This document shows positions 1 through 7,097 of a stretch of 20,093 nucleotides of DNA, piece after piece. Both the position numbers and the translations under genes were made by a program. This DNA is from Candidatus Nanohaloarchaea archaeon (lineage in GTDB: Archaea > EX4484-52 > DAOVKX01). Below the pieces are notes generated by a model. It saw only the letters and a list, made by a program, of their open reading frames with translations. It was not told where the DNA came from and did no database searches. Positions within the stretch are counted from its first letter, which is position 1. Every line of letters starts with the position of its first letter. Where the stretch lies: positions 1 through 20,093 of the forward strand of contig DAOVKX010000011.1 of assembly GCA_030631505.1 (NCBI GenBank), given 5' to 3'.

Positions 1-100
1 CCGGGAATTTTCTTACGATTTTGTTGACGAGCGGGATATCGGCAAGTTCTGAAACTGCTTTTGAGAGTTTTATTGTGTTAGAACCGGAAATGATTTTCAT
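1..100 (-). CDS. prs: Ribose-phosphate pyrophosphokinase, N-terminal fragment
   Basis: This is the first 33 codons of a minus-strand gene that leaves the window at base 1. It begins MKIISGSNTIKLSK and continues to VRKFP, which matches the conserved N-terminus of PRPP synthetase (M-x-I-x-S-G-S near the start, then a K/R-F-x-D-G-E segment that would follow just outside the window). The family makes 5-phosphoribosyl-1-pyrophosphate from ribose 5-phosphate and ATP for nucleotide, histidine and tryptophan synthesis. The ATG lies 7 bases after the stop codon of the zinc-ribbon/Hsp20-like gene, so the two are probably co-transcribed. A GTGGG stretch just upstream may be a weak ribosome binding site. 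Only the N-terminus is visible, so catalytic residues cannot be checked. Confidence 0.8.
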   Translation of the reverse strand, partial: MKIISGSNTIKLSKAVSELADIPLVNKIVRKFP

Positions 101-107
101 AATCCCA

Positions 108-722
108 CTATTGCCCGAATTCCAGATTTAAAACTCCGGATTTAAAACTTTTATGCGTTAAGTCGCCTTTGTTCGGGAGATGCAATATTTTGAAATACAG
201 AACGTCTTTGCTGTAGGCCTTTAGTTCAATAGATTCCCTGAATCTTTTTATTCTTATATCGCTGCCTGATTTTACGCCCGGCAGGTTTATTGTTATCACA
301 GTACAGTTCCCGAGATTTTTGATTTTTGTTTCAGGTTCCCGTGTTTCCTTTGGGTTATAGGGCGGAGTGCAGCTTTTTTCTTTTATTTCAGAGGGCAGTT
401 CAATTTTTCTTGCAATGCTTTTGTTTTTCATGTTGCCGAATGTCTGGATGTCTATCTTTGGCTGACTTCCCGGAATTGTTTTGATTGTTATGCTGAAACC
501 ATTTTTCCTGGGGGTATGTTTGCCTGCAACCTGTCTAAACCGTGGAGTTTCTTCACCACTTTTCAGCCGCCTGTTCAGTTCATCTACGAGACTCCTGAAA
601 GGAAGGCCGAATCTTTTTATTTTCCTTGGAAGCTGGATAGCTATGTCTGCACCGCATCCCGGGCAGAATTTCCATTCTTTTTCTATTTTTGTTCCACATT
701 TCCGGCATAGCATTTTAATCAT
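108..722 (-). CDS. Zinc-ribbon protein with C-terminal Hsp20/CS-like domain
   Basis: This 204-residue protein has two recognisable parts. Residues 6-23 carry a CxxC-x10-CxxC zinc ribbon (C6, C9, C20, C23). Residues about 130-203 look like a small-heat-shock/CS beta-sandwich: an ITINLPGV strand, a short I-E-L-K-A strand, a Y-F-K-I-L-H-L-P segment and a final G-V-L-N-L-E-F strand. The middle (about 30-125) is basic and low in recognisable motifs. Hsp20-type domains act as ATP-independent chaperones or as protein-interaction modules, and the fused ribbon may add target or RNA binding, but that is inference. The first ATG (722) was kept. A second ATG at 713 is closer to the expected distance from a TATA-like box around 730-745. 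The gene is followed 7 bases later by prs. Confidence 0.6.
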   Translation of the reverse strand: MIKMLCRKCGTKIEKEWKFCPGCGADIAIQLPRKIKRFGLPFRSLVDELNRRLKSGEETPRFRQVAGKHTPRKNGFSITIKTIPGSQPKIDIQTFGNMKNKSIARKIELPSEIKEKSCTPPYNPKETREPETKIKNLGNCTVITINLPGVKSGSDIRIKRFRESIELKAYSKDVLYFKILHLPNKGDLTHKSFKSGVLNLEFGQ

Positions 723-773
723 TATTGTTTTTATAATATATTATTTGTAGTTCTGCCATATATAATAATTTCA

Positions 774-1469
774 TTACTGCGGATATTTTTGCGCGATATG
801 CCTGTCGGCATATTTTTCCCGGACAGATTCCAGATCCTTCATTGAATCAACAGAATGCCAGAACACGTCATCTTTAAAGTAATTAAGCATTCCCTGCCTG
901 GCTATCTGCGGAAACACTTCCCTTTCCACGCTGCCTTCCTTCTTTTCGAACAAATGGAACAGATTTCTGGAAACGATGTAAATCCCTGCATTCAGGTAGT
1001 AATCCAGAACAGGTTTTTCCTTAAAGCCGGTAATTTTTCCGTCCTGCAGTTCAGTAATGCCAAATGGGGAAACCAAAGGCGTAATGAACATGCTCATTTC
1101 TCCGTCCCTGTGGTTTTTTATCATTTTCTCAAGGTTCACTTCAGTCACAATGTCGCCATTCCGTATTATTACGTCTTCGCCAATTTTTTCCATTAGGTTG
1201 GCTATTGCATACAGCGTTCCTCTTGGCTTGTCCTCAATTAAGTAGTTTATTCTAAGGCCATCCCATTTTTCCCCGAAACGCTCCTCGATTTTCTCATGCA
1301 TGTAGCCCGCCAGCAAAAACACAGTTGTTACGCCAGCATTCCGAAACTGCGATAATTGCTTGTCAAGAATGGTGTAGTTGTCCCCTATCTCAATCAGCGG
1401 CTTTGGTATCCCGTCTGTCAGGGGCTTTAAACGCTTCCCGTAGCCCCCGCACAAAATAGCACCTAGCAT
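774..1469 (-). CDS. Sugar-1-phosphate nucleotidyltransferase (NTP_transferase family)
   Basis: This 231-residue protein is a single-domain nucleotidyltransferase of the RmlA/GlmU/mannose-1-phosphate guanylyltransferase superfamily. The signature GGYGKR loop is at residues 8-13, followed by PLTDGIPKPLIEI with the catalytic-type Lys at 23. An E-D-x-P-R-G-T substrate loop is at 79-85, a metal-binding N-G-D at 104-106, an F-K-E-K-P motif at 149-153, and N-A-G at 160-162. The family transfers a nucleotidyl group from an NTP to a sugar 1-phosphate. The particular sugar and nucleotide cannot be read from the sequence. It lacks the C-terminal left-handed beta-helix of the longer two-domain enzymes. 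A TAATAAATAG box about 26 bases upstream of the ATG suggests a leaderless start at 1469. The next gene upstream is a flippase-like membrane protein, so both may serve glycan or glycolipid assembly. Confidence 0.85.
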   Translation of the reverse strand: MLGAILCGGYGKRLKPLTDGIPKPLIEIGDNYTILDKQLSQFRNAGVTTVFLLAGYMHEKIEERFGEKWDGLRINYLIEDKPRGTLYAIANLMEKIGEDVIIRNGDIVTEVNLEKMIKNHRDGEMSMFITPLVSPFGITELQDGKITGFKEKPVLDYYLNAGIYIVSRNLFHLFEKKEGSVEREVFPQIARQGMLNYFKDDVFWHSVDSMKDLESVREKYADRHIAQKYPQ

Positions 1470-1544
1470 TTCTTAAAATTAACAGGGAAACTATTTATTA
1501 ATTACTTCTAGAAATCTAGTTTTTCTTCTATAATACACAATTTC

Positions 1545-2510
1545 TCAGCACGTTTTTGAAATCTTAACAAAGTACACATAGCAGATGGCCATTGGAACTA
1601 CGTAAGAACACAGCCGGAATAACAGGATGCCTGCAGTCGCTTCAGGCACATTGATGAACGAAGCCAGCAGCAAGACCATGACAGCGTCCATTGAGCCGAT
1701 TCCGCCGGGCAGGGAACTGATTGTCCCGATGATTGTGCCTATTGCTGCGATGCTTATCAGAAACATCAAAGGCAGGGATATCCCAAGCGAGAGAAAGGCG
1801 AACCAGCAGATTAAGCCCTGCAATACCCATGTGAGCAATGTAACGGCTGAAACGAGAAGCAATGACTTCCTGCTGATTTGCTTAAAGCTCCTGTTGAAAT
1901 TTTCACTGAAGTTTTCCAGTTTGCTTCCCAGTTCTTTAATCTTCGGTATGAATGAAAATATCCTGTGGAAAAGCGTTAAAAATCCGGTCAGGAGGGGTTT
2001 TTTCATTAAAACGAACAGAGCTATTGAAATAAAAATCAGCAGCAGACCACTCCCCCAGAGAATATAAGAACTCACTCCTGATAATACGCCTTTGAACAGG
2101 AGCAGGCCAGACAAGCTTAAAACTATCAAAGCGATGATGTCTATAACTCTCTCGATAATTATTGTCGGCGCTGTTTTTGAAATGGGAGAGCCCTCAAGTT
2201 TTTTCAGAAAATATGCCCTTACCGGCTCGCCAACTCTTGCGGGAGTGAAATTGGCTATGAACAATGACGCCAGAACGCTTTTTGTCAGGTTTGAGAAAGA
2301 CACCCTGATATTTAAGGAGTCAAGGAAAAACTTCCACCGTATTACCTTAAGGTAAAGCATAAAAATGATAATGGCTAAAGCAGGCGCCAGCAAAACCAGA
2401 TTCGCCCCCTTAAGGATACTGAGAATCTTAGCAGGGTCGGAGAAATAAATAAGAAGGGCAATCAGCACAAATGCAAAAACATTCAGCAGTTTTTTAAACA
2501 TAGAACTCAT
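1545..2510 (-). CDS. Flippase-like membrane protein (LPG synthase TM region / AglD-type, UPF0104)
   Basis: This 321-residue polytopic membrane protein has about eight hydrophobic segments spread over its length. It shows the family's landmarks: A-N-F-T-P-A-R-V-G-E-P-V-R-A-Y near residue 90, an I-I-I-E-R-V-I-D segment shortly after, and S-S-L-P-G-G-I-G-S-M-D near residue 265. These are typical of the lysylphosphatidylglycerol-synthase transmembrane domain family without a soluble synthase domain. In archaea such proteins are linked to lipid-carrier flipping and N-glycosylation (AglD-like). The exact substrate is unknown. A TTTATAA box centred near 2527 on the minus strand would place a leaderless start at the internal ATG at 2501 rather than at 2510; the longer frame is given. 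The nucleotidyltransferase lies 75 bases downstream on the same strand. Confidence 0.8.
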   Translation of the reverse strand: MSSMFKKLLNVFAFVLIALLIYFSDPAKILSILKGANLVLLAPALAIIIFMLYLKVIRWKFFLDSLNIRVSFSNLTKSVLASLFIANFTPARVGEPVRAYFLKKLEGSPISKTAPTIIIERVIDIIALIVLSLSGLLLFKGVLSGVSSYILWGSGLLLIFISIALFVLMKKPLLTGFLTLFHRIFSFIPKIKELGSKLENFSENFNRSFKQISRKSLLLVSAVTLLTWVLQGLICWFAFLSLGISLPLMFLISIAAIGTIIGTISSLPGGIGSMDAVMVLLLASFINVPEATAGILLFRLCSYVVPMAICYVYFVKISKTC

Positions 2511-2541
2511 TTATGCACTGCTGTTTATAATTGTTTTCTCA

Positions 2542-2791
2542 GTTTCATAATTTTTGAAACTATAACCCGGTTTCTTTTACTTTGAAGTATAGTCAAAGAC
2601 ATAATTGGACTAAGGTCTTTGCCATACATTCAAAAATCTTTGAAGAATTGTGGATCTTTGATGTCCTTAAAAACTTTTAAAGTTTTTAGGAGCTAAAAAC
2701 TCCTTTTGAGTTTTGGCTTCCACAAATCTATGATTTGTTAGAAACCAAGAACCTGTAGGGTTCTTTAGTTCCAGCAAATCTCTGATTTGCT
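2542..2791. repeat. Cluster of short perfect hairpins in a gene-free gap
   Basis: The 319-base gap 2511-2829 has no supported gene but holds a chain of inverted repeats. They are GTTTCA/TGAAAC (2542-2560), CAAAGAC/GTCTTTG (2594-2621), an 11-bp stem with one bulged T (2665-2690), AAAACTC/GAGTTTT (2696-2714), ACAAATC-TAT-GATTTGT (2722-2738) with an outer imperfect arm reaching 2713-2748, AAGAACC/GGTTCTT (2747-2765), and AGCAAATC-TCT-GATTTGCT (2773-2791). Two of the stems share the core CAAATC-NNN-GATTTG, and a similar stem recurs at 4303-4321. Confidence 0.7.
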
Positions 2792-2829
2792 CGGATAGTT
2801 AATGCCTCTTGGTTTTTGGTTAAGTTTGT

Positions 2830-3702
2830 CTATTTAGCACTGACCTTAACTATATTTTGAAATTCTTTTAATAAACTATAAACAAACTCCATTGAAGAAT
2901 CATTTGTAATTACAACGTCATAATTTCTTTTATACTCATCCAGTTTTTCTTCTACATTGGAATTCAAAAATCCGACTTTAAGCAAATTCTCATAAGCAAA
3001 TCCTTCTACCATTCCAATATCGCTCAAATTGTCTCCAAGTAAAATTATATTTTTTCTATTTTCAATTAATTCATAAATATGCGAACCTCTAACAGAAATT
3101 TCATTTTTATTAAATGCGTGAATATGGGGCCTGACATAATCTATTGCATTTCCACAATTATCCCAAATATATTTATTTGAAATCACACTTACATTTTGCA
3201 AATACAGATTATGATGCCTTAATGTTTCAATTACTGATTCATCACCAAGACCGCTTGCAGAAAGTATTACAAAAGGAACGCTCTGTTCATTTAGTAAAAT
3301 AATTGTTTCTAATATTTTTTCTCTGAATTTAATCCTGTCCGATTTAGCAACTTTTACTAAATCCCTTTTATTTAAACCAGACTCAATTAACAAATCTGAA
3401 TGTTTTGTCCACCATTCTTCCATTGCTTTCTTTTTGTCATTCATTGCTATTGAACTATCAATTTCAATAGCATGATAATATTTAAACAAAGCTTTTGCCT
3501 TGTCGCTGTAACCTTCAACTAAATAATCTTCATCCCTTAAAACTGAAATCAATGAAGGAACCGGATCTCCTCCATTAATAAAAGCATGAGTCAAAGTTCT
3601 ATCAAAATCAGAAATTACATGTAAATTTTTAAAACCCCTATCTAAAATTTGTTTTTTTATTTGTTCAAATTTCTCCGGATTAGAAATGATAACATTTTCC
3701 AT
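2830..3702 (-). CDS. Pyrimidine 5'-nucleotidase, UMPH-1/cN-III-like HAD phosphatase
   Basis: Numbered from the ATG at 3702, this 290-residue protein follows the UMPH-1 (cytosolic 5'-nucleotidase III) pattern throughout. The HAD nucleophile motif S-D-F-D-R-T-L-T gives D32 and D34. A Y-Y-H-A-I-E-I-D segment is at about 75-82, M-E-E-W-W at 94-98, the second HAD motif I-L-S-A-S-G-L-G-D at about 146-154, H-I-H-A-F-N-K-N-E at 193-201, and the final acidic motif L-L-G-D-N-L-S-D at 221-228. The family dephosphorylates nucleoside monophosphates, chiefly pyrimidine ones. An in-frame TTG at 3780 would overlap the HD gene and add residues without family resemblance. The ATG at 3702 matches the usual start of the homologous region and has a TATA-like box about 26 bases upstream. 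Codons are A/T-rich compared with the flanking blocks. Confidence 0.82.
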   Translation of the reverse strand: MENVIISNPEKFEQIKKQILDRGFKNLHVISDFDRTLTHAFINGGDPVPSLISVLRDEDYLVEGYSDKAKALFKYYHAIEIDSSIAMNDKKKAMEEWWTKHSDLLIESGLNKRDLVKVAKSDRIKFREKILETIILLNEQSVPFVILSASGLGDESVIETLRHHNLYLQNVSVISNKYIWDNCGNAIDYVRPHIHAFNKNEISVRGSHIYELIENRKNIILLGDNLSDIGMVEGFAYENLLKVGFLNSNVEEKLDEYKRNYDVVITNDSSMEFVYSLLKEFQNIVKVSAK

Positions 3703-3754
3703 AAAATTTATTAAAATTTGATTATTATAAACATTTTCATGACCAAATCCTTTT

Positions 3755-4150
3755 TTAGCCCATTTTGTTGGAGTATTCAATCCAATCTTTATGATGCAAT
3801 GAAAGCTTATCGGCTACCTGCATTATTCTTCCATAGATTGTACGGGGTGTTTGTTTTCTTCTATGATTAAGAATGCAATCTGAAATTTTACCTTTTAGGG
3901 AATCAAATTCAGGATATTTTTTCAGAAATTCATTAAGATATCCCAGACCTAATTCATGATGTTTATCTTTGTCATCTTTTCTGCCTATGTCATGAATCCA
4001 TCCCGCAATCTCAAAAATAACCGGGTTTAAATCTGTATTCTTAATCATATTTTTACAACAATCTATTACACAGGCAGAATGAATTTTAATTTTTTCATTA
4101 TTCCATTTTTCTTCAAAGAAATGTTTGGATTTAGTATATGCATTAGTCAT
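3755..4150 (-). CDS. HD-domain phosphohydrolase
   Basis: This 131-residue protein is a compact HD domain. The metal ligands expected for the family are visible: H24 (K-I-H-S-A), H53-D54 (G-W-I-H-D-I-G), a further H96 (I-L-N-H-R-R) and D114 (Q-V-A-D-K-L). HD proteins of this size hydrolyse phosphate esters of nucleotides or related small molecules; the substrate here is unknown. The gene lies 52 bases upstream of the UMPH-1-like nucleotidase on the same strand, which suggests a shared role in nucleotide or phosphate-ester turnover, though this is inference. The ATG at 4150 sits about 26 bases from a good TATA box, so a leaderless transcript is likely. Confidence 0.8.
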   Translation of the reverse strand: MTNAYTKSKHFFEEKWNNEKIKIHSACVIDCCKNMIKNTDLNPVIFEIAGWIHDIGRKDDKDKHHELGLGYLNEFLKKYPEFDSLKGKISDCILNHRRKQTPRTIYGRIMQVADKLSLHHKDWIEYSNKMG

Positions 4151-4171
4151 AAATAAACCATACGGATAACA

Positions 4172-4183
4172 AGTTTATAAAAT
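4172..4183 (-). promoter_or_regulatory. Promoter (TATA box) of the HD-domain gene
   Basis: On the minus strand the sequence reads GAAAATTTTATAAAC, a BRE-like purine run followed by a TATA box centred near 4177. That is about 26 bases before the ATG at 4150, the spacing expected for an archaeal leaderless transcript. Confidence 0.5.
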
Positions 4184-4302
4184 TTTCTTCGTTCAATTTT
4201 TAATTGAAATAAAGGAAGTGTATAAATGTAATGATAACTTCAAGCGTTGCCTCGCAATTTCACTTAACTGCTTTTTAGCGGGATGCAGTTCTGCTATTTC
4301 CA

Positions 4303-4321
4303 CAAATCATTTTTTGATTTG
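4303..4321 (-). terminator. Hairpin at the 3' end of the PHP gene, possible terminator
   Basis: CAAATCA (4303-4309) and TGATTTG (4315-4321) form a perfect 7-bp stem with a T5 loop (A5 on the coding strand). The stop codon of the PHP gene (4307-4309) lies inside the stem. A second stem AACTGC/GCAGTT follows at 4266-4290. The core is the same CAAATC/GATTTG seen in the hairpin cluster at 2722-2791, so it may be a dispersed palindrome rather than a dedicated terminator. Confidence 0.4.
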
Positions 4322-4984
4322 AGGGCGGTTTAAATTCTTTAAACTGGCTCTTACTTTATCCATTTTTCTTTCAAACCTGTGCAGTTTTGTTTTCAGCCGC
4401 ACTGAAGGGCCTGCGGGCTTCCCGAAGATTTTAAGATTGCCTTTTTTTATGCATCTGAAAATATCGTCGCCTTTTGTGATGATTCCTGCATTTCCTATTT
4501 CTTCCAGAAAGTGTGCATCAGAACCAGCGACGCCTACAATATTATGCTCTTTTGCATACTTTACTGCCTTTTTGTTGTGGTGCTGGAACATGACACGCGA
4601 GTTGAATATTTCTACGGCGTCCGGCTTTATCAAATCCATGTCTTTTCCCACGCCATATCTTGTCGTGTCGAAGGGGTGCGGGACAATTACCAGGCCGCCC
4701 TGCTCTTTTATCCTGTCAGCAGTTTCCTCTATAGGCAAACCTTTCGGAATCTCCTCCTGCACGAACAGCCCTATGACATCCCCTGATTTTGCCTTGACTT
4801 CTATTCCGGGAATAATCAGCAGTTCCTTGTTTATTTTTTTGATTTTCCTGTAGCCTTCCATTGTGTTGTGGTCTGTGATTGCAACGCCATCAAGCCCTAC
4901 GAATTTTGCCTGTTTTAGAACAGCTTCTATAACCAGATTTGAGCATGAAGAGTATCTTGTATGAACATGCAAATCAATTTTCAT
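4307..4984 (-). CDS. PHP-domain metal-dependent phosphoesterase
   Basis: This 225-residue protein has the ordered PHP metal ligands: H6-V-H8 at the very N-terminus (M-K-I-D-L-H-V-H-T), T-D-H-N at 37-40, G-I-E at 60-62, V-P-H-P-F at 101-105, N-S-R at 128-130 and G-S-D-A-H at 154-158. Stand-alone PHP proteins hydrolyse phosphoesters such as nucleoside or histidinol phosphates or 3',5'-bisphosphates; the substrate is not evident. The C-terminal 50 residues are basic and lack clear motifs. The start is set by the H-x-H motif, which begins five residues in. It sits between two A/T-rich gene groups. Whether it shares a transcript with the HD gene is unclear, since 156 bases without a gene separate them and that gap carries the HD promoter. 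Confidence 0.85.
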   Translation of the reverse strand: MKIDLHVHTRYSSCSNLVIEAVLKQAKFVGLDGVAITDHNTMEGYRKIKKINKELLIIPGIEVKAKSGDVIGLFVQEEIPKGLPIEETADRIKEQGGLVIVPHPFDTTRYGVGKDMDLIKPDAVEIFNSRVMFQHHNKKAVKYAKEHNIVGVAGSDAHFLEEIGNAGIITKGDDIFRCIKKGNLKIFGKPAGPSVRLKTKLHRFERKMDKVRASLKNLNRPQIKK

Positions 4985-5068
4985 ATAATCACTTAGTTTT
5001 AATTATACATAGTCCTTTCTATATTTTCTCTTTCTTCAACTTTTTAAAGTTTTTTTGTAATAACCTAT

Positions 5069-6079
5069 ATGATTAATATGAGAAATCCCTTAAAAAAGGG
5101 AATTAAAAGACCATTATTAGTAGAGCTCTACCTTAATTCCCCAGACTCTGATTTAAAAGAAGAAATAAGACACGTAACTTCTTGGGAAGATTTAGAATAC
5201 AATAGACAAATTGAGGTCGGTGGCGGAAGGTCACTTATTCTTGAGCATGATGGAACTTTGATAAAAATTAAAGGATGTTGTTATGAAAATGGTAAGGAAG
5301 TGGTCCCGCCCTCAAAAAGCTCTCCTTCAAAAAAGCTAATGTTTAAGAGATATCAAAGTTTTTATAAAGGACATGTTAGCAATGTTTTGTTTAAATCTGA
5401 AAATGGAGAATTATCACAGGTTTGCGATTTTAGTAAATCGTATTGTGGAGCGATATCGATTGAAAAGATAAAAAACGAGATTGAGATAGCAGAAACATTA
5501 GGTCCGGGTGTTTCTAAGATAGTACCGCTCGGTTATGGTGTTTATGAGGAAGATATTTTAGAAGGTATGGGATTTGGAATTTATGATATTGGAAAAGAGA
5601 GGGATGTGAGACTTGATGAACTCCTAGGGGGGTTTGATAAAAAGAAAAAGAAGAAAATTTTCAGAAAACTAGGATACACTCTAAAAAAGGTACATGAAAA
5701 CGATGTATTTCATAGAAATCCAAATTTAGATAATTTTACCTGTGACGGAAAAATAGTTGATTTTGATGCCTCTATATTAATGGAAAATGAAGAAAATCAA
5801 GATATTAAAACTCTTTCTTTTAATTGGGATTTAGCTGTCGTTTTAGAACAAGTTGCACCATTTTACATAGAAGAAAAAGTGAATTATTGGAAACGTATCT
5901 TTAATGGTTATAATCTCCCAAAAAATCACTTAAAGGTTAAGGATTGCTTGGAACGCTATTATACAAAATTTGGAGAAATATCAATGGAAAACCAAGAAGA
6001 GATTAGGGATTTCATGTATAAATTTAGGAAAATTATCCATATAGGACTTTTAGAAAGAGAAATGAATCATTACAGATAG
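5069..6079 (+). CDS. Protein-kinase-fold protein with altered catalytic loop
   Basis: This 336-residue protein is of unknown function but has kinase-like landmarks. A possible beta-3 Lys lies in T-L-I-K-I-K-G (63-69) and a helix with an acidic residue at about 131-143. The catalytic-loop region V-F-H-R-N-P-N-L-D-N-F spans 213-223, and the metal-binding I-V-D-F-D-A-S spans 229-235. In active kinases the loop reads H-x-D-x-x-x-x-N. Here the expected Asp is N217 (codon AAT), while the later Asn (N222) and the D-F-x motif (D231) are kept. It may therefore be a pseudokinase or use a different mechanism. The N-terminal 60 residues and the C-terminal helical part do not match anything I recognise. 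A/T-rich codon use resembles the 2830-4150 genes. It converges on the methyltransferase gene with a 7-base gap. Confidence 0.5.
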   Translation: MINMRNPLKKGIKRPLLVELYLNSPDSDLKEEIRHVTSWEDLEYNRQIEVGGGRSLILEHDGTLIKIKGCCYENGKEVVPPSKSSPSKKLMFKRYQSFYKGHVSNVLFKSENGELSQVCDFSKSYCGAISIEKIKNEIEIAETLGPGVSKIVPLGYGVYEEDILEGMGFGIYDIGKERDVRLDELLGGFDKKKKKKIFRKLGYTLKKVHENDVFHRNPNLDNFTCDGKIVDFDASILMENEENQDIKTLSFNWDLAVVLEQVAPFYIEEKVNYWKRIFNGYNLPKNHLKVKDCLERYYTKFGEISMENQEEIRDFMYKFRKIIHIGLLEREMNHYR

Positions 6080-6086
6080 TTAATTC

Positions 6087-6704
6087 TTATTTATTATAAT
6101 CATCAGATGTTTTTTTGATTTTAACATAATAATTATCTCCTTCTCTGAAACTCTGCAGTATCTTAAAACCTGTATTTTTCACTGATTTTTCAAGTTCGCC
6201 TTTTCTGAACAAGTGATAAAATCTTTTGTATTTTTTGTTCCATGTGACATGAACGTCCTGCGATTTTTCATTTTCAAACCGTTCCTGCTCTTTTGCCCAG
6301 ACTGTTATTAATGCAGTTCCTCTTTTCTTCAAAACTCTTCTGATTTCATTTAAACTTTTTGCCCTGTCTTTTTCTGTCGGCAGGTGGTGCAGGACAGCTA
6401 TGTAAATTATATTGTCAACTGAAGAGTTTTTAAACGGCAAATTAACTGCGTCGGCTTTTATTAAAAAAGCTGATTTTATTTTCTTTTTGCAGATTTTTAA
6501 GAGTTCAACCGAGGTGTCAATTCCTATGGCGGTTAAGTTTCTTTCAGCAAGCAGTTTCAGGTGCCTGCCGTTCCCGCAGCCGATGTCAAGTGCTATGGAG
6601 TTTTCTGGGATTTTGTTTATGAATTCCCTGCATTTGTCCCAAGGTTTATATCGTGTCCTGTCGAAATGCTCTGCTATGGTGTCGTAAATATTTTCAGGAT
6701 TCAT
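6087..6704 (-). CDS. Class I SAM methyltransferase, Trm9/ALKBH8-like
   Basis: The 205-residue protein has a complete Rossmann methyltransferase core: motif I L-D-I-G-C-G-N-G at 39-46, an acidic motif II around G-I-D at 61-63, A-D-A near 84-86, and Y-I-A-V-L-H-H-L-P at 101-109. The N-terminal I-Y-D-T-I-A-E-H-F-D-R-T-R-Y-K-P-W is very like Trm9, which methylates carboxymethyluridine at the wobble position of tRNA together with the small activator Trm112. An archaeal Trm9-like tRNA-modifying role is therefore the best guess, but other small-molecule methyltransferases share the core. A TATA-like box (6728-6738, minus) about 26 bases upstream supports a leaderless start at 6704. The promoter overlaps that of the divergent aMBF1 gene. 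Confidence 0.75.
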   Translation of the reverse strand: MNPENIYDTIAEHFDRTRYKPWDKCREFINKIPENSIALDIGCGNGRHLKLLAERNLTAIGIDTSVELLKICKKKIKSAFLIKADAVNLPFKNSSVDNIIYIAVLHHLPTEKDRAKSLNEIRRVLKKRGTALITVWAKEQERFENEKSQDVHVTWNKKYKRFYHLFRKGELEKSVKNTGFKILQSFREGDNYYVKIKKTSDDYNK

Positions 6705-6708
6705 ATAA

Positions 6709-6738
6709 CTATTTATCTTTTGAAAGATATATTTTATA
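6709..6738. promoter_or_regulatory. Compact divergent promoter with palindrome
   Basis: Only 36 bases separate the methyltransferase start (6704) and the aMBF1 start (6741). TATATTTTATA at 6728-6738 serves the minus gene, and a TATTTATC box near 6710-6717 is well placed for the plus gene. Between them lies TATCTTT-TG-AAAGATA (6714-6729), 7-bp arms around a 2-bp centre, a possible operator. Confidence 0.45.
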
Positions 6739-6740
6739 AT

Positions 6741-7097
6741 ATGATTTGTGAGCTCTGTGGGGAGTTTTCAGACAGACGGTACAAAGTCCGCATTGAGGGC
6801 TCGGTTCTTGAGGTCTGCGAATCATGCACTTCTTTAGGAGTTAAAATGCCGGAATCAGGGTTTAAATCTAAATCACTGCCAAAACTGGAGGAAGCTGAAA
6901 CAGATTTTCTGGTTGAGGGTTTTGGCCAGGCAATTAAAAGGGCAAGGGATCAAAGGCAATGGCATCAAAGGGAACTTGCCCAAAAATTAAATGAGAAGGA
7001 AAGCATCATTTCCAAAATTGAAACAGGAAAATTTGAGCCGGATGCAAAACTTGCCAGAAAACTGGAGAAACTTTTGGGTATAAAGTTAATTGAATAA
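6741..7097 (+). CDS. Archaeal multiprotein bridging factor 1 (aMBF1)
   Basis: From the ATG at 6741 the product is 118 residues. The N-terminus M-I-C-E-L-C-G is the start of a zinc ribbon (C3, C6, C26, C29). A linker with acidic residues follows, then a Cro/C1-type helix-turn-helix at about 55-115 with R-E-L-A-Q-K-L-N-E-K-E-S-I-I-S-K-I-E-T-G, ending in L-G-I-K-L. This layout is that of aMBF1, a transcription-associated factor that also binds the small ribosomal subunit in archaea. A longer in-frame extension back to 6561 is antisense to the methyltransferase and was discarded, because the zinc ribbon begins exactly at this ATG. The 3' end overlaps the convergent membrane-protein gene by 12 bases. 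Confidence 0.9.
   Translation: MICELCGEFSDRRYKVRIEGSVLEVCESCTSLGVKMPESGFKSKSLPKLEEAETDFLVEGFGQAIKRARDQRQWHQRELAQKLNEKESIISKIETGKFEPDAKLARKLEKLLGIKLIE

Noticed and set aside
1508..1519. CTAGA-AA-TCTAG hairpin followed by T5 as a terminator
   Set aside because: The T run is on the plus strand while both neighbouring genes are on the minus strand, and the 5-bp stem is short.
2511..2829. A small protein gene in the hairpin-rich gap
   Set aside because: No frame of useful length with a start and ribosome binding site is present, and the sequence is dominated by inverted repeats.
3703..3780. N-terminal extension of the nucleotidase from TTG 3780
   Set aside because: It needs a TTG start, overlaps the HD gene, and adds residues that do not resemble the family; the ATG at 3702 fits both homology and a TATA box.
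6561..6740. Longer aMBF1 starting at 6561
   Set aside because: The extension is antisense to the methyltransferase gene, and the zinc ribbon starts right at the ATG at 6741.
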